Below, in pieces: positions 11,701 through 22,939 of a stretch of 64,000 bases of DNA; position 1 is the stretch's first letter, and each line of letters begins with the position of its first letter. Where the stretch lies: positions 1 through 64,000 of the forward strand of contig CAJNDS010002135.1 of the NCBI GenBank assembly GCA_905221605.1. The letters run 5' to 3'. A model generated the notes under the pieces. The model was not told the DNA's origin and did not search any database. It saw only the letters and a list, made by a program, of their open reading frames with translations. The DNA comes from Symbiodinium natans (taxonomy: Eukaryota; Sar; Dinophyceae; Suessiales; Symbiodiniaceae). A program made the position numbers and the translations under genes.

Positions 11701-14700
11701 TCAAGTACTGACACATGCTGGCCTGGCCTCTGCAGCATCGCTCCTCAGCAGCGCTGCCGTTTCTGTGCAGCAGCGGAAGGAGTCCTCCAAGTCACGGCAG
11801 CGAGCCTCAGATGCAAGGCTAGCGGCTAAATGTCTTTTTATGCTGACATTAACATATATGTATATAGCTCACACCCCCCCCCCCCCTGACCTACCGTGAG
11901 GCCGTGTCGGAGTAAGAAATCCATACTTAGTCATAGGTATGAATTTAATAAGAACCCTCTTAATTGAACGAAAACCCTATGAAATTCATACGAACCCTAT
12001 TAAAATTAATAAGACTCTTTATTGAATCAATAGGAATTGACTTGGAATGTTATATTTGAGTCAGAGGAACTCTGTATCAAACGTCATGGGAATGCCATTA
12101 AAATGTCGAAAAATAATAGGGCCCCCATGAAGAATAGTAGGGAGCCTGTGAAAATGAAAAGGGGCCCTTTTTGAATTCACGGGAATGTGGGAATTCCATT
12201 AAATCTAAATAGGAATCCTATTAATATTTCTCTTAATCTGGTTATGATGAAGTAGAATCCTATTCAATTTATGAGGAACCCCACTAAAATTCATAAGAAC
12301 CCTTTTACAAATCAAGAGGAATCTTTTACATGAAGAGGGTCCTACCATCAATAGGATATTATAAGCAACACCACTAAAATCATAAGAACCCTATTGGAAT
12401 CCTTTGAAATGAAGAGAAATCATACTAAAATTAATAGGAACCAATAGGAATCCTATAAAAGTAAAAAGTGGTTCGGATTTCTAGGCTTCCTGTTAGAATT
12501 CATGTGATTCCTATTAGAATTAATGGGACAGGAATGCTATTCAAATCTCCAGAAAAAACCATTCCAATTACTTTGAAAGTCACAAACATGAATAGGAACC
12601 AATAGGAATCCTAAAAAAAAGTATGAGTCCTTTTCATTGTCAGATGGACCCCTATTGAAACTAAAAGAAGCCACTTTAAAATGTTTGAGAACCTTGTTGA
12701 AATTCACAAGAACCCTGTTTGCAAAAACGTATTAGGAATCCTGCTACATTGAATAAGAACCCTATGAAAATTCATAAGAATATTCTGAAATGGTAGAGGA
12801 GTCCCATTAAGATGGTTTGGAACCCTTTGACGTTAATCGGAATTTATTAGGAACCCCAGTAAAAATCATAAGAACCCTATTACCAATTGATAAGAATCCG
12901 TTTAAAATGAAGAGGAATCCTACTAAACATAATAGGAACCAATAGGAATCCTACAAAATTCAATGTGGTTCCTTTTCAAAATTTCTTGGCTTCCTGCTAG
13001 ACTTAATGTGATTCCTATTAGAATTAATAGGACTAGGAATGCTATTCAATTTTCTAAGAATACAATTAAAATTACTTGGAGACTCACTAAAATGAATAGG
13101 CACCAATATGAATCTTAAAAAGATTTTTAATTTCAGAGGAGCCCTGTTAGAATTAAAAGAGCCACTTGAAAATGATTACGAACCTTGTTGAAATGCATAA
13201 GAACCCTATTGAAAAGTTTTCGGAATCCTCTGATATTGAATAAGAACCCTCTGAAAGTTCATCAGAATATAAGTAAAATGAAAAGAAGTCCTATAAAGAT
13301 GGTTAGGAACCCTTTTACATTAATAGGAATAGGAATGCTATTGCTGAGATTAATATAAGAGTGACCAAAACCAACGAGCCTCCGGACAGCTACATATAAA
13401 CGGTTCTGGCCCGAGAGAGGTACGAGGCAAAACCAAAAAACCAAAAAAAAACATCTTTTTTAGAGAATGGGGAGGGGATTTTGAAAAAGATGGTTTTTTT
13501 GGTTTTGCCTCGTAAAAAGATGGTTTTGCATAGGAAAACCAACTTTCCCCTCGCAAAAAGATGGTTTTCCTTAAGAACACCACGCCAAAACCATCTTTTT
13601 GCGATGTAAAAGTTGGCTTTTGGCTCCAAAACCATCTTTTACGAGGCAAAACCAAAAAACCAAAAAAAACATCTTTTTTAGGAATGGGGAGGGGATGTTG
13701 AAAAAGATGGGTTTTTTTGGTTTTGCCTCGTAAAAAGATGGTTTTTCATAGAAAAACCAACTTTCCCCACGTAAAAAGATGGTTTTGGACACAAAAACCA
13801 ACTTTTACCTCGTAAAAAGATGGTTTTGGAGCCAAAAACCAACTTTTACCTCGCAAAAAGATGGTTTTCCTGAGGCAGACCAGACCAAAACCATCTTTTT
13901 ACGTGGGAAAAGTTGGTTTTTCTATGAAAAACCATCTTTTTACGAGGCAAAACCAAAAAAACCATCTTTTTCAACATCCCCTCCCCATTCTCTAAAAAAG
14001 ATGGTTTTCTTGGTTTTTTGGTTTTGCCTCGTAAAAGATGGTTTTGGAGCCAAAAACCAACTTTTACCTCGCAAAAAGATGGTTTTCCTGAGGCAGTCCA
14101 GACCAAAACCATCTTTTTACGTGGGAAAAGTTGGTTTTTCTATGAAAAACAATCTTTTCACGAGGCAAAACCAAAAAAACATCTTTTTCAACATCCCCTC
14201 CCTATTCTCTAAAAAAGATGGTTTTTCTGGTTTTTTGGTTTTGCCTCGTAACAGATGGTTTTGGAGCCAGAAACCAAATTTTACCTCGCAAAAAGATGGT
14301 TTTCCTGAGGCAGACCAGGCCAAAACCATCCTTTTACGAGGAGTTGGTTTGTCTATGAAAAACCATCTTTTACGAGGCAAAACCAAAAAAAACACATCTT
14401 TTTCAACATCCCCTCCCCATTCTCTTAAAAAGTTGGTTTTTGTTGTTTTTTGGTCTCGCCCGTCTCGGCGTCCAGTCCTGTGGTCCGTGTGGGGTCTGTT
14501 TTGGCCACTGAGAGTAGCAAAAAGCGGCATAGGGCACGAGCGGGTTTTTAACGGTATTTACGAGGGAAACAGATCTGGGTAGGTCATGGGGGGGGGGGGG
14601 TGTCCATATATATCCGCCGACCCCAGCGGTAGCAGGGCGGCGTCAGTGAAGACCCCCCACCGCCCTCACCGCCCTCACCCGCTCTCACAGCATGCTGCTC

Positions 14701-17700
14701 ATGACACCTTGAATTGGAGTGTTTTTGCATTGTTTGGCTTCAGTGCATGCCCAAACCCCGCCACCCATCGCCCTCACCCATGACGCCTTGAATTGAACCT
14801 TTTCCAGTGCATGCCCCCCCCCACGCCCCCCCACGCCCCCCCACCCCCCCCCCCCCTCCCACCCCCCACCCCCCCCACCACCCCTCCCCAACCCCACCCC
14901 CACCCCCCACCCACCCCCCCCCACCCCCACCCCCCCACCCCCCCCCCCACCCCCCCACCCCCCCCCACCCTCCTGTAGGCCTCACCCCTACCCCCTACTC
15001 CGCCCCGACCATCTCTAGTGTTTTGGCCTCACACCCCACCCCCCCCCCCCCCCCCACCCCCCCCCCCCCCCCCGCCCCCCCCCCCCCCCCCCCCCCCACC
15101 CCCCCCCCCACCCCCCCCCCCACCCCCCCCCCACACCCCCCCCCCCCCCCCACTTCCCCCCCCCACCCACCCCCCCCCCCCAACCCCCCCCCCCCCCACC
15201 ACCCCCCCACCCCCCCCCACCCCCCCCACCCCCCACCCCCCCCCACCCCCCCCCCACCCCCCCCCCCCACCCCACCCCCCCCCACCCCCCCCCTATTGTT
15301 GCCCCCCCCCCCCCGCTCCGCCCCTGACCAATCTCTAGTGTCCCTCCTAGGCCCCTACCCCCTGCTCCGCCCCTGACAAATCTCTAGTTTGAGGGATTCC
15401 AATCCACGCCTGCCCTAATTCCGCCCCAACCCTCTCACCAGAGCTGGTCAAATGAGTCAGGCCCCCTTTCCGCCAGCCGCCCCCACCCTCTCCCACCCCC
15501 ACTCCCTAACCCTCCCACCAAGCCCTCATCATTACCCCCTCCCACCATCGTGCACCATTAGACCGCCCCCCGCTCTCACCGCTCTCATCGCTTTTCTTCA
15601 TCTCTATGCCCCCCAGTCCACCCCTGCCTTCCGCCCCCAACTCCCTAATCCGACACCAACCCTCTACCGTCACCCACACCCCCCACCCCCGCCGCCCCCC
15701 TTTCCACCCCCACCCACCTTTAATCCCCCCGTTCCCGCCCCCCCCGCCTGCCCGCGCTCCACCCTGCCTTCCGCCCCAATGCGACTGTCTTGGGTCTGGG
15801 GTCGGCGGCACTGGCGGTAGCCATTAATATATATACACATGCCAGATGCTCTTGATATCCATAGGCAGTTCAGATTAAAAGCACAAGTCATCAATTTTAT
15901 ACGGACCCCCTCCCTTAAGCAGGCCCTCACGGCGCCGCTTTCCGTATCTTGCTGTTGCATTCATATCGATCGGTATAAAAAGTCTTTTTCACATGTTTAT
16001 GTCTATGGCAGCCGCCATCTGAGCTCCCAAAGGACTCAAAACTTTTGCTTTCTCATATTGACGGCCCCCAGGAACCAAGAACCAAGATGCCCAGAACTTT
16101 TAGTTCTTGGTTCTTGGGGGCCTGGGGCTAAGCACCGTGCTTAAAAATTGTTACAACAACTGTTTTAAGTGATCGACTGAGGAACCAAGATGTGGTAAGA
16201 GCGGTATGGGACATCATGATTCTTGGATCGTGGTTCCCGGGGTTGAGTACAGTACTGTCTGTACTGACGGACCCAAGAGCCCCGTGCATCTTGCTTATTG
16301 GCTCTTCCTGTCACCAAGGTCAAACTCGTTGCACGATTTTCCCTTCTAGCAAGAGATGTCCGCGGAACCAACAGCCCATACACGCGTTCCGGGAAATTCC
16401 ACCAAGCAAAGAATAGTAAAGACACACGAAAATATACGAAGATCCAACGTAAAACGACCCTCCCTAAACATCCCAAAGCTTTGCAGTGCGATTCCATTCT
16501 GCCAGATGCGGTCTACAGACACTAAGCAAAGATGGCACATGCACACGAATCTATTGTGGTGCCGCCTACTGGGTGCAAACAATAGCCTGAGCCCCCTGGT
16601 CTGTTTGTTAAGGCAACCTTCGGTACTGCTTATTCAGGCAACATGTCGGCACGGCTGCCTGCATTCTCCCAAGCCCTGCCCATGAAGGCAACGTTCCGGC
16701 ACAGTTGCCCGCCTGAACTTAGTAAGCAAACATCCCGACCTTTTTGGCCTGCTTGTCAAGGCATCATTCCGGCACCGTTGCCCGCCTGCTGTTATGGCAA
16801 CATTCTGGTACAGTTGCTTGCCTGAAGCTCGATGGCTCTGTGACGTGCTTGTTACGGCATCACTTTTCGGTTCAGTTTGCTCGCTTTTTCTGCGGAATGT
16901 TGCCCTGCCCAAAAGCTGCCGTCTTGAGCACGTCACGTCACATGACGCATGCCACTTTGTCCTTAAGATTTAAGATCTACAAGCCCCGCTTGTCGGGTGC
17001 GGTTTCTCCATCAAGAGAGCGTTGCAGCTGCGGTCAGACCAGACACAGCCTAAAACAGATAGGTTCTGTGAAGGGAAGCTTGTATTAATATCTCAAGCTT
17101 GTTCTAGATCCCAATTCCCTCTCGTTACACCACTCAAGCTGTTGCTAAGTCATCGCTGAGTCATTGCTGAGCTGCAGCCAGTTGCTCGCACGCAGCGCTG
17201 TCCTCACCCGACCAGTCTTCTCTGCCAGCCACCTGAGCCCCACGGGCTCCATCTCGCAACGAACAAATCAGAATCAGGAAACCCCCTTCTCCTCTACTGC
17301 TGCCCGCCTGAAGCAGCTGTTCGCACTCCTGGCGGCAGCCCTCGCGCTCGGCTGCCAGTGCTTCAAGTTCACCTTGGGTGTCAGGGAGCTTCGTTCCCAG
17401 GCACCACGTCTTCAACCCATCGTCTGAACCGGAGCATCATGAATCTAAACTAGCTCGGGCTGCGGGCTTCTCCAGGTGGGCCGCAATGTGCCGAAATTGC
17501 AATTTAGATGGCCAAAGCGCTGTGATGAAGCAGTGCGTGACCCAGCAAGGTCAAGTCGTCGACCTGCACTTGCGGCCCGGATGGTCAGTTGAGGAATGCC
17601 TCTTCTCGCTGACAACTGACAAGGCAGCGAGCGCAAACACGCTTGCATGAGTGCTCTCATCACCGTTGCCCAGAACCAGGAGGTGAGTGCATCCCCAGCG

Positions 17701-17900
17701 CCTCGCCCCTCTGCTTCTGCACCTGGCGGCGCTGAAGGCCGCAGCGTTGGATCTCAAGCTGGTCCTGGCCATGCTGCTCCCCTCTGATCTCTGATGGACA
17801 AACTGTGCGACTGAGACGATGTCATGGAAGCCTCCCCTGAGCTCACAGACTCGCCTCAAAGCTTGCGAGGCGCCGGGCAGCTTCGGCCACAGCACGGCGC
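8760..17900 (-). CDS. Cassette Y of modular helical gene (intron-rich)
   Basis: In minus-strand order: C (about 17,850; AEAARRLASFEASL), O (about 17,700-17,790; QLEIQRCGLQRRQVQKQRG), P (about 17,530; DDLTLLGHALLHHSALAI), B (17308-17372 or slightly longer; LEALAAEREGCRQECEQLL), D (17168-17219; DWSGEDSAACEQLAA), a 5.4-kb repeat-filled intron, E (11728-11805; ARCRDLEDSFRCCTETAALL), A (11186-11266; LEEALRRVARFDHDVEAQ), F (10902-10989; VDATLASLLEQKREAMVHCE), H (about 10677-10734; SSEAWSLIDSLQL), I (10325-10382; WRGKLTESLEQL), M (about 9,370; EAVAEARRRYSSAKEDA), N (about 9,250; GLAQLSEDP), L (about 9,040; DAERQRLGLRPRRKRG), then VQLVEAVKEELEQLL (about 8,800). Each has a counterpart in cassettes X, 1 and 2. 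A, F and H join in phase. Predicted soluble alpha-helical or coiled-coil protein; function unknown. Expression is not shown. Confidence 0.6.
9870..10052. repeat. AT-rich ATTTATTCATAT repeat in an intron
   Basis: About 180 bp composed of TATATA, TTTATTTATA and CATATTCATATT words. It lies between modules I and M of cassette Y, so it is probably intronic. Confidence 0.8.
11900..13360. repeat. AT-rich AATAGGAATCCTATT repeat field
   Basis: About 1.4 kb in which short words such as GGAATCCTATT, AAGAACCCTATT and AATTAATAGGAACC recur every 25-60 bp on both strands. A longer period is visible: about 120 bp starting near 12,420 reappears near 12,928, diverged but collinear, a spacing of about 507 bp. 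Base composition is far more AT-rich than the flanks. There is no coding capacity. It lies within the D-E intron of cassette Y. Confidence 0.75.
13400..14450. repeat. AAAGATGGTTTT / AAAACCATCTTT inverted-repeat cluster
   Basis: About 1 kb made of the words AAAACCATCTTT, TACGAGGCAAAACC and CCAAAAACCAACTTT and their reverse complements in alternating orientation, with nearly identical blocks of about 220-230 bp recurring (around 13,810, 14,035 and 14,255). Adjacent words pair with each other, so hairpins of tens of base pairs are expected. The long frames through this region are repeat translations, not genes. Confidence 0.75.
14811..15310. repeat. Poly-C / CCCCCCA tract
   Basis: About 500 bp in which the plus strand is almost only C with sparse A, interrupted once by a unique stretch (about 14,970-15,040), then a looser C-rich zone to about 15,770. 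The minus strand, which is the sense strand of the surrounding gene, is correspondingly G-rich. Runs of this length commonly suffer sequencing and assembly error, so the exact length is unreliable. Confidence 0.85.
15840..17100. other. Intronic stretch without recognised gene
   Basis: This is the remainder of the large D-E intron of cassette Y. It contains dispersed short repeats (GGAACCAAGA near 16,070-16,190 and GGCAACATTCCGGCAC-like words at 16,610-16,880). No frame here looks coding. Confidence 0.4.
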
Positions 17901-18399
17901 GCCGCCTGTAGATTCAAGAGCCAGGGCAGCCAGAGTATGCACACAGCGACACAGGAAGGTCCGGACTCCTGTCTCGTCCAACATCAGAGCACATTCATGA
18001 TCAGTTGGAGAGACAACAATCAAGCCAAGCAGGCGCGCCTCGCTGTCCGGGGCTGGAACCCGCACAACCCTGGCATTGCGAACTCTGTGCCCAGAAATGG
18101 AGATCTACTCGAGCAGCCGTCTGTATACGAACAAATGGGGCATGCGCCAATGCACTTCTCAAAAGGCAGCTGATGGGGTCTAGCAGTGGCCATCAGTGGT
18201 CGAGCCTGCGGGAGCGCCCTGCAGTGCCCGAAGAGCCATTCTCCAGCGACTGTGGGCTTGCCTACGGCATCATGTGGCATCAGGGTCAGCATGGACCAAG
18301 GCCACTCTTCCACCATCCAACCATCCATTGCTCGTGACATGTGCTCGTTGCATCGGTCTCTCAGAGTCCTGAAACGGCTAGACGTCATACTGTGAAGAA

Positions 18400-21300
18400 A
18401 CACATTTGAGGCCTCGTCTGCCTGGTGCTGTCGGCGCCGCTGTTTGAGGCCTGCACGCTGGCGCTCAGCCTCCTGCAACAGCACCATGCTCATGCTCCAC
18501 TCGCAGTGCGTAAAAGGTATCGTAAACTGCGACCTTAGGGGGACATGGATTGCTGACTCTCTCGCATGTCGTATGCATCGGCATCAACCGCGTCTCTCCT
18601 CGGCAAGCTGTACCAGGCCTTGCATGGCACGGGATCATGACACCTTACATAGATTTGGGCCTCAATTAAGCGCAATGAATATGGCCGGAGCTGTATTGAG
18701 CTGTGCTTGAATGAAAGACTGTCTTCTCAGATCGCCTGAACTGTTGCAGAAGGACAGTAACCGTCATCCAAGGGGCGTCGCCGTGCTTCTCTTAGTGCCG
18801 CCTCTGGATCCACCTCAGAGAGCGCAAAGTCTGCTGATTAAGGGTGCGATGCCCAGCAGCGCGGGGCGGCTTCAACCCCCGAAATTCCTCGAGACCTACA
18901 GGTCCAAGAGGGCCCTTGATGACCCACAGCAAGATTGCAAACAAGAACAAAGGCTACAGCGTGCTTGAATGCGAGTCTGCCTAGCTTCCACGCAACTCCT
19001 CCCGAAGCCTTATGGCTCTAAGGATTGGACAGGCTCGTCACGATTGATGCCGAGCCTGGAGAAGGGAAGCCCAGACATGATTGCAAGCGGATCGTCAAAA
19101 GCGGCTATAGTTTTCGGTTTCAGCGAGATTCAACAAGGTTTCATCTCGGAGGTGGTGCAGATGAGCAGTGCGAGCGCGCCATGCAAGCCGGCTTAATGTT
19201 CCAGTCTCGGAGGCCTGCTTCTTCTTCCATCCTTGTGGTCACTCCCCAGGGCATCCTCCAAACAATCGCCGGAGACTGCAATGTACTGGTACACTGGCAC
19301 TGTACTTGACTTCGCAACAAGTCCTAGCTACATTAGACATCATTAGACTACGTTCGACTACATCACCACGTAAAGAAGTGCAGGTAGAAAAGCTTTGCCT
19401 GCACTTCATCTACGCCAGGAACTTGATGCAGAAGATGTTGCAGGTCGTCTGTGAGCTTCCCTCGCCACCTGGCGTGCACTTGCGCCTTTGTTGAAGCTGA
19501 GACAGCAAGGTCAGTGCTGCCAAGTTGCAGGGACAAGATGAGGTGCCACAGCTCCGACGGAATCTTGTATGCGAAGTCCTTGGAGCAGAGGTCAGCAACG
19601 GGTGGAATTGCTTTGGCCTCCTGTGTTGCACAGTTGCTTCTTCCGTTTTGTTGTACACCTGCGCCTTAACTAAGTCCACACGAGTCCACCTTCAATTGCG
19701 CGGTCCCGCCATCTCACTAAATCTACTTCGTTCACAGCTCTTGAGTAAGAGCATGCATGCTCCTGCACAGCTCGTTAGCTCTGTGCTTGGTGCTCTGGAT
19801 TTGAGAATGGAGGAATTAGTCCTGCTCTTCCCACAACGCAGGCTAGCAGCTGGCCTCTGCATTGAAGCAACAAAAAACGCGAACAACACACACATCCAAA
19901 ATGCTCCCGAGCTCGCACAATAGGGCAGCAGCATCAGTGGATTCGCACATTTCGCAGCAGCTCTAAAATGCTTTGCGGCTCCTCATGAAGCAAGGCCGAG
20001 GTGCTTCACATTGAGCCAGGGCATCGCTTCGCTTGTCGACGAGCTTCACAAGCGCTGAAAGCTCTGTGGCATCAGATGGCCGGTCTGTAGAGCTCGACGA
20101 CCGCCCGCGCCGCCTCAAAGATGTAAAGTAGACACTAATTCCAACTCGGATCGGGCTAACACGACAAGCGCTGGCCTCTTCAGTGCCGCACGCTGCTCCG
20201 CGAGGTCCGCGTCGAAGCGTGAAAGGCACTTCAGCGCCACATCCAAGGCCGCACGCCTTGGCTTGAGCGCACACGCGTCATTCCGTCACATGGCGTGCTT
20301 TCTCGCCCAGATGTGGGATCTGCGCGGTGGCATCTGTGGATTTGTGAGGATCTGTGGAGGATTGTGCTCAAGATCAAGATCGTGAGCCCAGCCACAGCTC
20401 CGGGTCGTCGACTTTGCCCGCAAGCGCGGCCTCCAGCGCCTGGATCGCCGCCGCGGCCCCAGGGGCAGCCGCCGCCTGACGCCAGAACCCTCTACGTGGC
20501 AACGAGATGCCTCACAAGCAGCCAGAGCACTGAACGGTCTCAGCTCGTACGGATGCACTTCAACGAAAGCTGGTGTTGTGATAAGTTGTGATGCTACCCT
20601 TCAAGTCCCTTCACTCCCAACCTCCAAAGCTGGCACCCAAACATCCCCAAAAGCCTCCTCGGTGCCCTCTTGGAGCAGCGCTGCTGTCTCGTCAAGTGAC
20701 TTGAAGGACTCCTCCAACAGCCGGCACTGTGCCTTGGACATTGCCAAATACCAGGCAACACATGCTTCCCATATGTGGCGGCTTCTTTGCCATGATTCGA
20801 CGAATCTTAGTCCTTGCAAGCCAAGGGTCCTCGAGCTCATCGTAGGCTGCACGCTGGTCCTCTGACCAGCCCTCTGCAGACGCCACCTCGTGATTAGGAT
20901 GCGGGAGGGCGGAGGGAGTGAGGAGGTGTGGGGAGGAAGGAGTGGGGAGGAGGAGGGAGGAGGAGGGAGGAGGAGGGAGGAGGAGGAGGGAGGAGGAGGG
21001 AGGAGGGAGGCGGGAGGAGGGAGGGAGGAGAGGAGGGAGGAGGAGGAGGAGGGAGAGGAGGAGAGGAGGGAGGAGGGAGGAGGAGGAGGGAGGAGGGAGG
21101 AGGAGGGAGGAGGAGGGAGGAGGAGGAGGGAGGAGGAGGGAGGAGGAGGGAGGAGGAGGGAGGAGGAGGGAGGAGGAGGGAAGGGGGGGGGGAGTGGGGA
21201 GGAGGAGGGATGGGGGGTCCAGGGTCCTGGCTATGTTGGAAGAAATCCCCCCCCGGCTTTAAGCAACCTAGCTGCTTATAAGCAACGTGTTGTGTGACAA

Positions 21301-22400
21301 AACTCTTTCCAACAAAGATTGAGTGCACAGACGTACCCATTCGTATTTAAAACGAACACACAGTATAAATACGTACGGTATGTGAATCCAATACTATGAC
21401 TCCTCAACCGCTTGGATTCTAAAAACCTAGATTACGAACTCGAAGGCACATCTAACCCTCACCCTCTGCGCATGGAAATCTCAAACCCTCACCCTCCGAA
21501 GGTTCAGACGCCACGACTCCAGAACGACTTGGATTTAACAAGTCTATATTGCAGGCTTAGAGATATCGAAACCCTCACAAACCGGAGCTGGGCTCTCCGA
21601 GGGAAGGCACCATAGATCTAGACACACTAGAGAAAGGTGCCTGAAGCAGCTGCTGCAGCTCCTGCCGGCAGCGCCTGCGTTCGGCAGCCAGTGCCTCCAG
21701 GGCACCTCGAGGGGCGGGTTTGGGGCCCTTTCCAGGCCCCGTTACAGTGCTTCATGGGACGGTTTGGCGGTTTGAGGTCGAGGGGGCAACCTGCCAGTCC
21801 ACTCACATCGGCTGGGCACTTTTTCGTGGCAAAACGCAAGTAGGCCAACCTTGATCAGTTTGAGTTACAGCTAGCAGCTACTGGTAGTTGCAAGATTGCG
21901 AAAGCTTGCGCCAGGCTACCATGATTCAACAAGGCGTGCTCGGCAAGCAGCACGTCATCCGCCTGCCCGCTTGCATTCACTTGCGACATGTCAAGAACTT
22001 CAGGAACTGCTCTCACGGAGGTCCTGTAAATACTGTGGGCATGTGTGTAAGATGCGTGTGTATATATGTATATTAGTATGCATAATGATACACATATGTA
22101 TGTATGTAATGTAGCATAAAGACCAAAGATCGTGAACATCACAAGATGCGAGAGCAACTAAGATGTCCCACCTGACCACTCCGCTTCTGCTGTTCCAGGC
22201 GTCGCAGTGACTTTTGCTGGGCTCGAAGCTGTGCCTGGATGCATCTGAAACATGAGCATCTGGCATCACGGGATGGCTCATGATGCTCATGGCTCATCGA
22301 TTTCATGGTTCTTGGGCCGTGCCCCAGACCTCCAGGCCAGCCAGGCGTTGCGCTGCCTCCCCCAGTGACGCAGGCCGGGCAGCCTGAAGGAGAACCAACA
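18400..22400 (-). CDS. Cassette X of modular helical gene
   Basis: In minus-strand order: C (about 22,330-22,385; SLGEAAQRLAGLEVW), O (22172-22244, TTTCAG acceptor and CAG|GTGGGA donor; QAQLRAQQKSLRRLEQQKR), P (about 21,895-21,985; DDVLLAEHALLNHGSLAQAF), B (21641-21705 or slightly longer; LEALAAERRRCRQELQQLL), D (20822-20873; GWSEDQRAAYDELED), E (20655-20732; AQCRLLEESFKSLDETAALL), J (about 20,385-20,440; DDPELWLG), A (20176-20256; LDVALKCLSRFDADLAEQRA), F (20005-20113; SDATELSALVKLVDKRSDAL), H (about 19521-19578; FAYKIPSELWHLILSLQL), I (about 19399-19468; RWRGKLTDDLQHLL), M (about 18,800; VDPEAALREARRRP), N (about 18,615; GLVQLAEE) and L (about 18,440; QEAERQRAGLKQRRRQ). Exons A and E match cassettes Y, 1 and 2 in length to the base. 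In X, H and I are open without an intervening stop, so that intron may be lost or skipped. Function unknown. Confidence 0.6.
20899..21215 (+). repeat. GGA/GAGG homopurine tract (polypyrimidine on sense strand)
   Basis: About 315 bp of GGAGGA and GGAGGG repeats on the plus strand, almost without pyrimidines. On the minus strand it is a continuous CCTCCT tract ending about 25 nt before the 3' splice site of exon D in cassette X (acceptor CTGCAG at 20874-20879). Mirror-symmetric homopurine DNA of this kind can form triplex structures. The Arg/Gly and Pro/Ser frames across it are translation artefacts. Confidence 0.85.
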
Positions 22401-22939
22401 GAACTCGTCTGAAACCGAGAGTCTTGTCAAATCTGAGGTTCGAGCGTCAGTCGAGACAGATGGGTCCTGGGTAGATGTGCCGTTTAACGGCACATCTACG
22501 AGAGATATTGCGAACCTCAAGTCCTGACAAGTGGTGCTGTGCACTGGTTGCTGCCTAAGGTTGCTGCCGCAGCGGCAGTCCACGCTGAGCGACCAAGTCC
22601 CCTGAAAAAGGATTGCTCATGACATCGGTTCAAGCTCTGCAGCTCGACTTCGAAGGCCTCTGGGCTCGCTGTAAAAGCTGAGCGTCATCGCTGGGGCCTG
22701 TGGCCTGAACCCAGGGAAGATAGACCAAGCAAGTTGCACGGCAGTCTGCTTGAAGCCATTTAGACTCTAGACAACACACAGTAGGACATTGCGAGAGTAG
22801 GAGCCTGCTGCCGTAGCAGAGCAAACTGAGGGTGCTGCGGCTTCGCCCCAAGCGGAGACGGCAGACGCCCTGTCGCTACGTGCCCATTGCTAAATGCCAC
22901 TGCGGATGCAAGGCAACGTAGGCGTGCAATGGCGCAGCT

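Noticed and set aside
13350-14582. A 267-codon plus frame and several minus frames
   Set aside because: All lie within the alternating palindromic repeat and translate the same words over and over in both directions.
14685-15376. Long glycine-only and proline-only frames over the poly-C tract
   Set aside because: They are translations of homopolymer-like DNA, open in several frames on both strands at once.
20890-21340. Arg/Gly/Glu-rich plus frames and a Pro/Ser/Leu-rich minus frame of 114-148 codons
   Set aside because: They come from the GGA/GAGG repeat, are open in all plus frames, and have no protein-like sequence outside the repeat.
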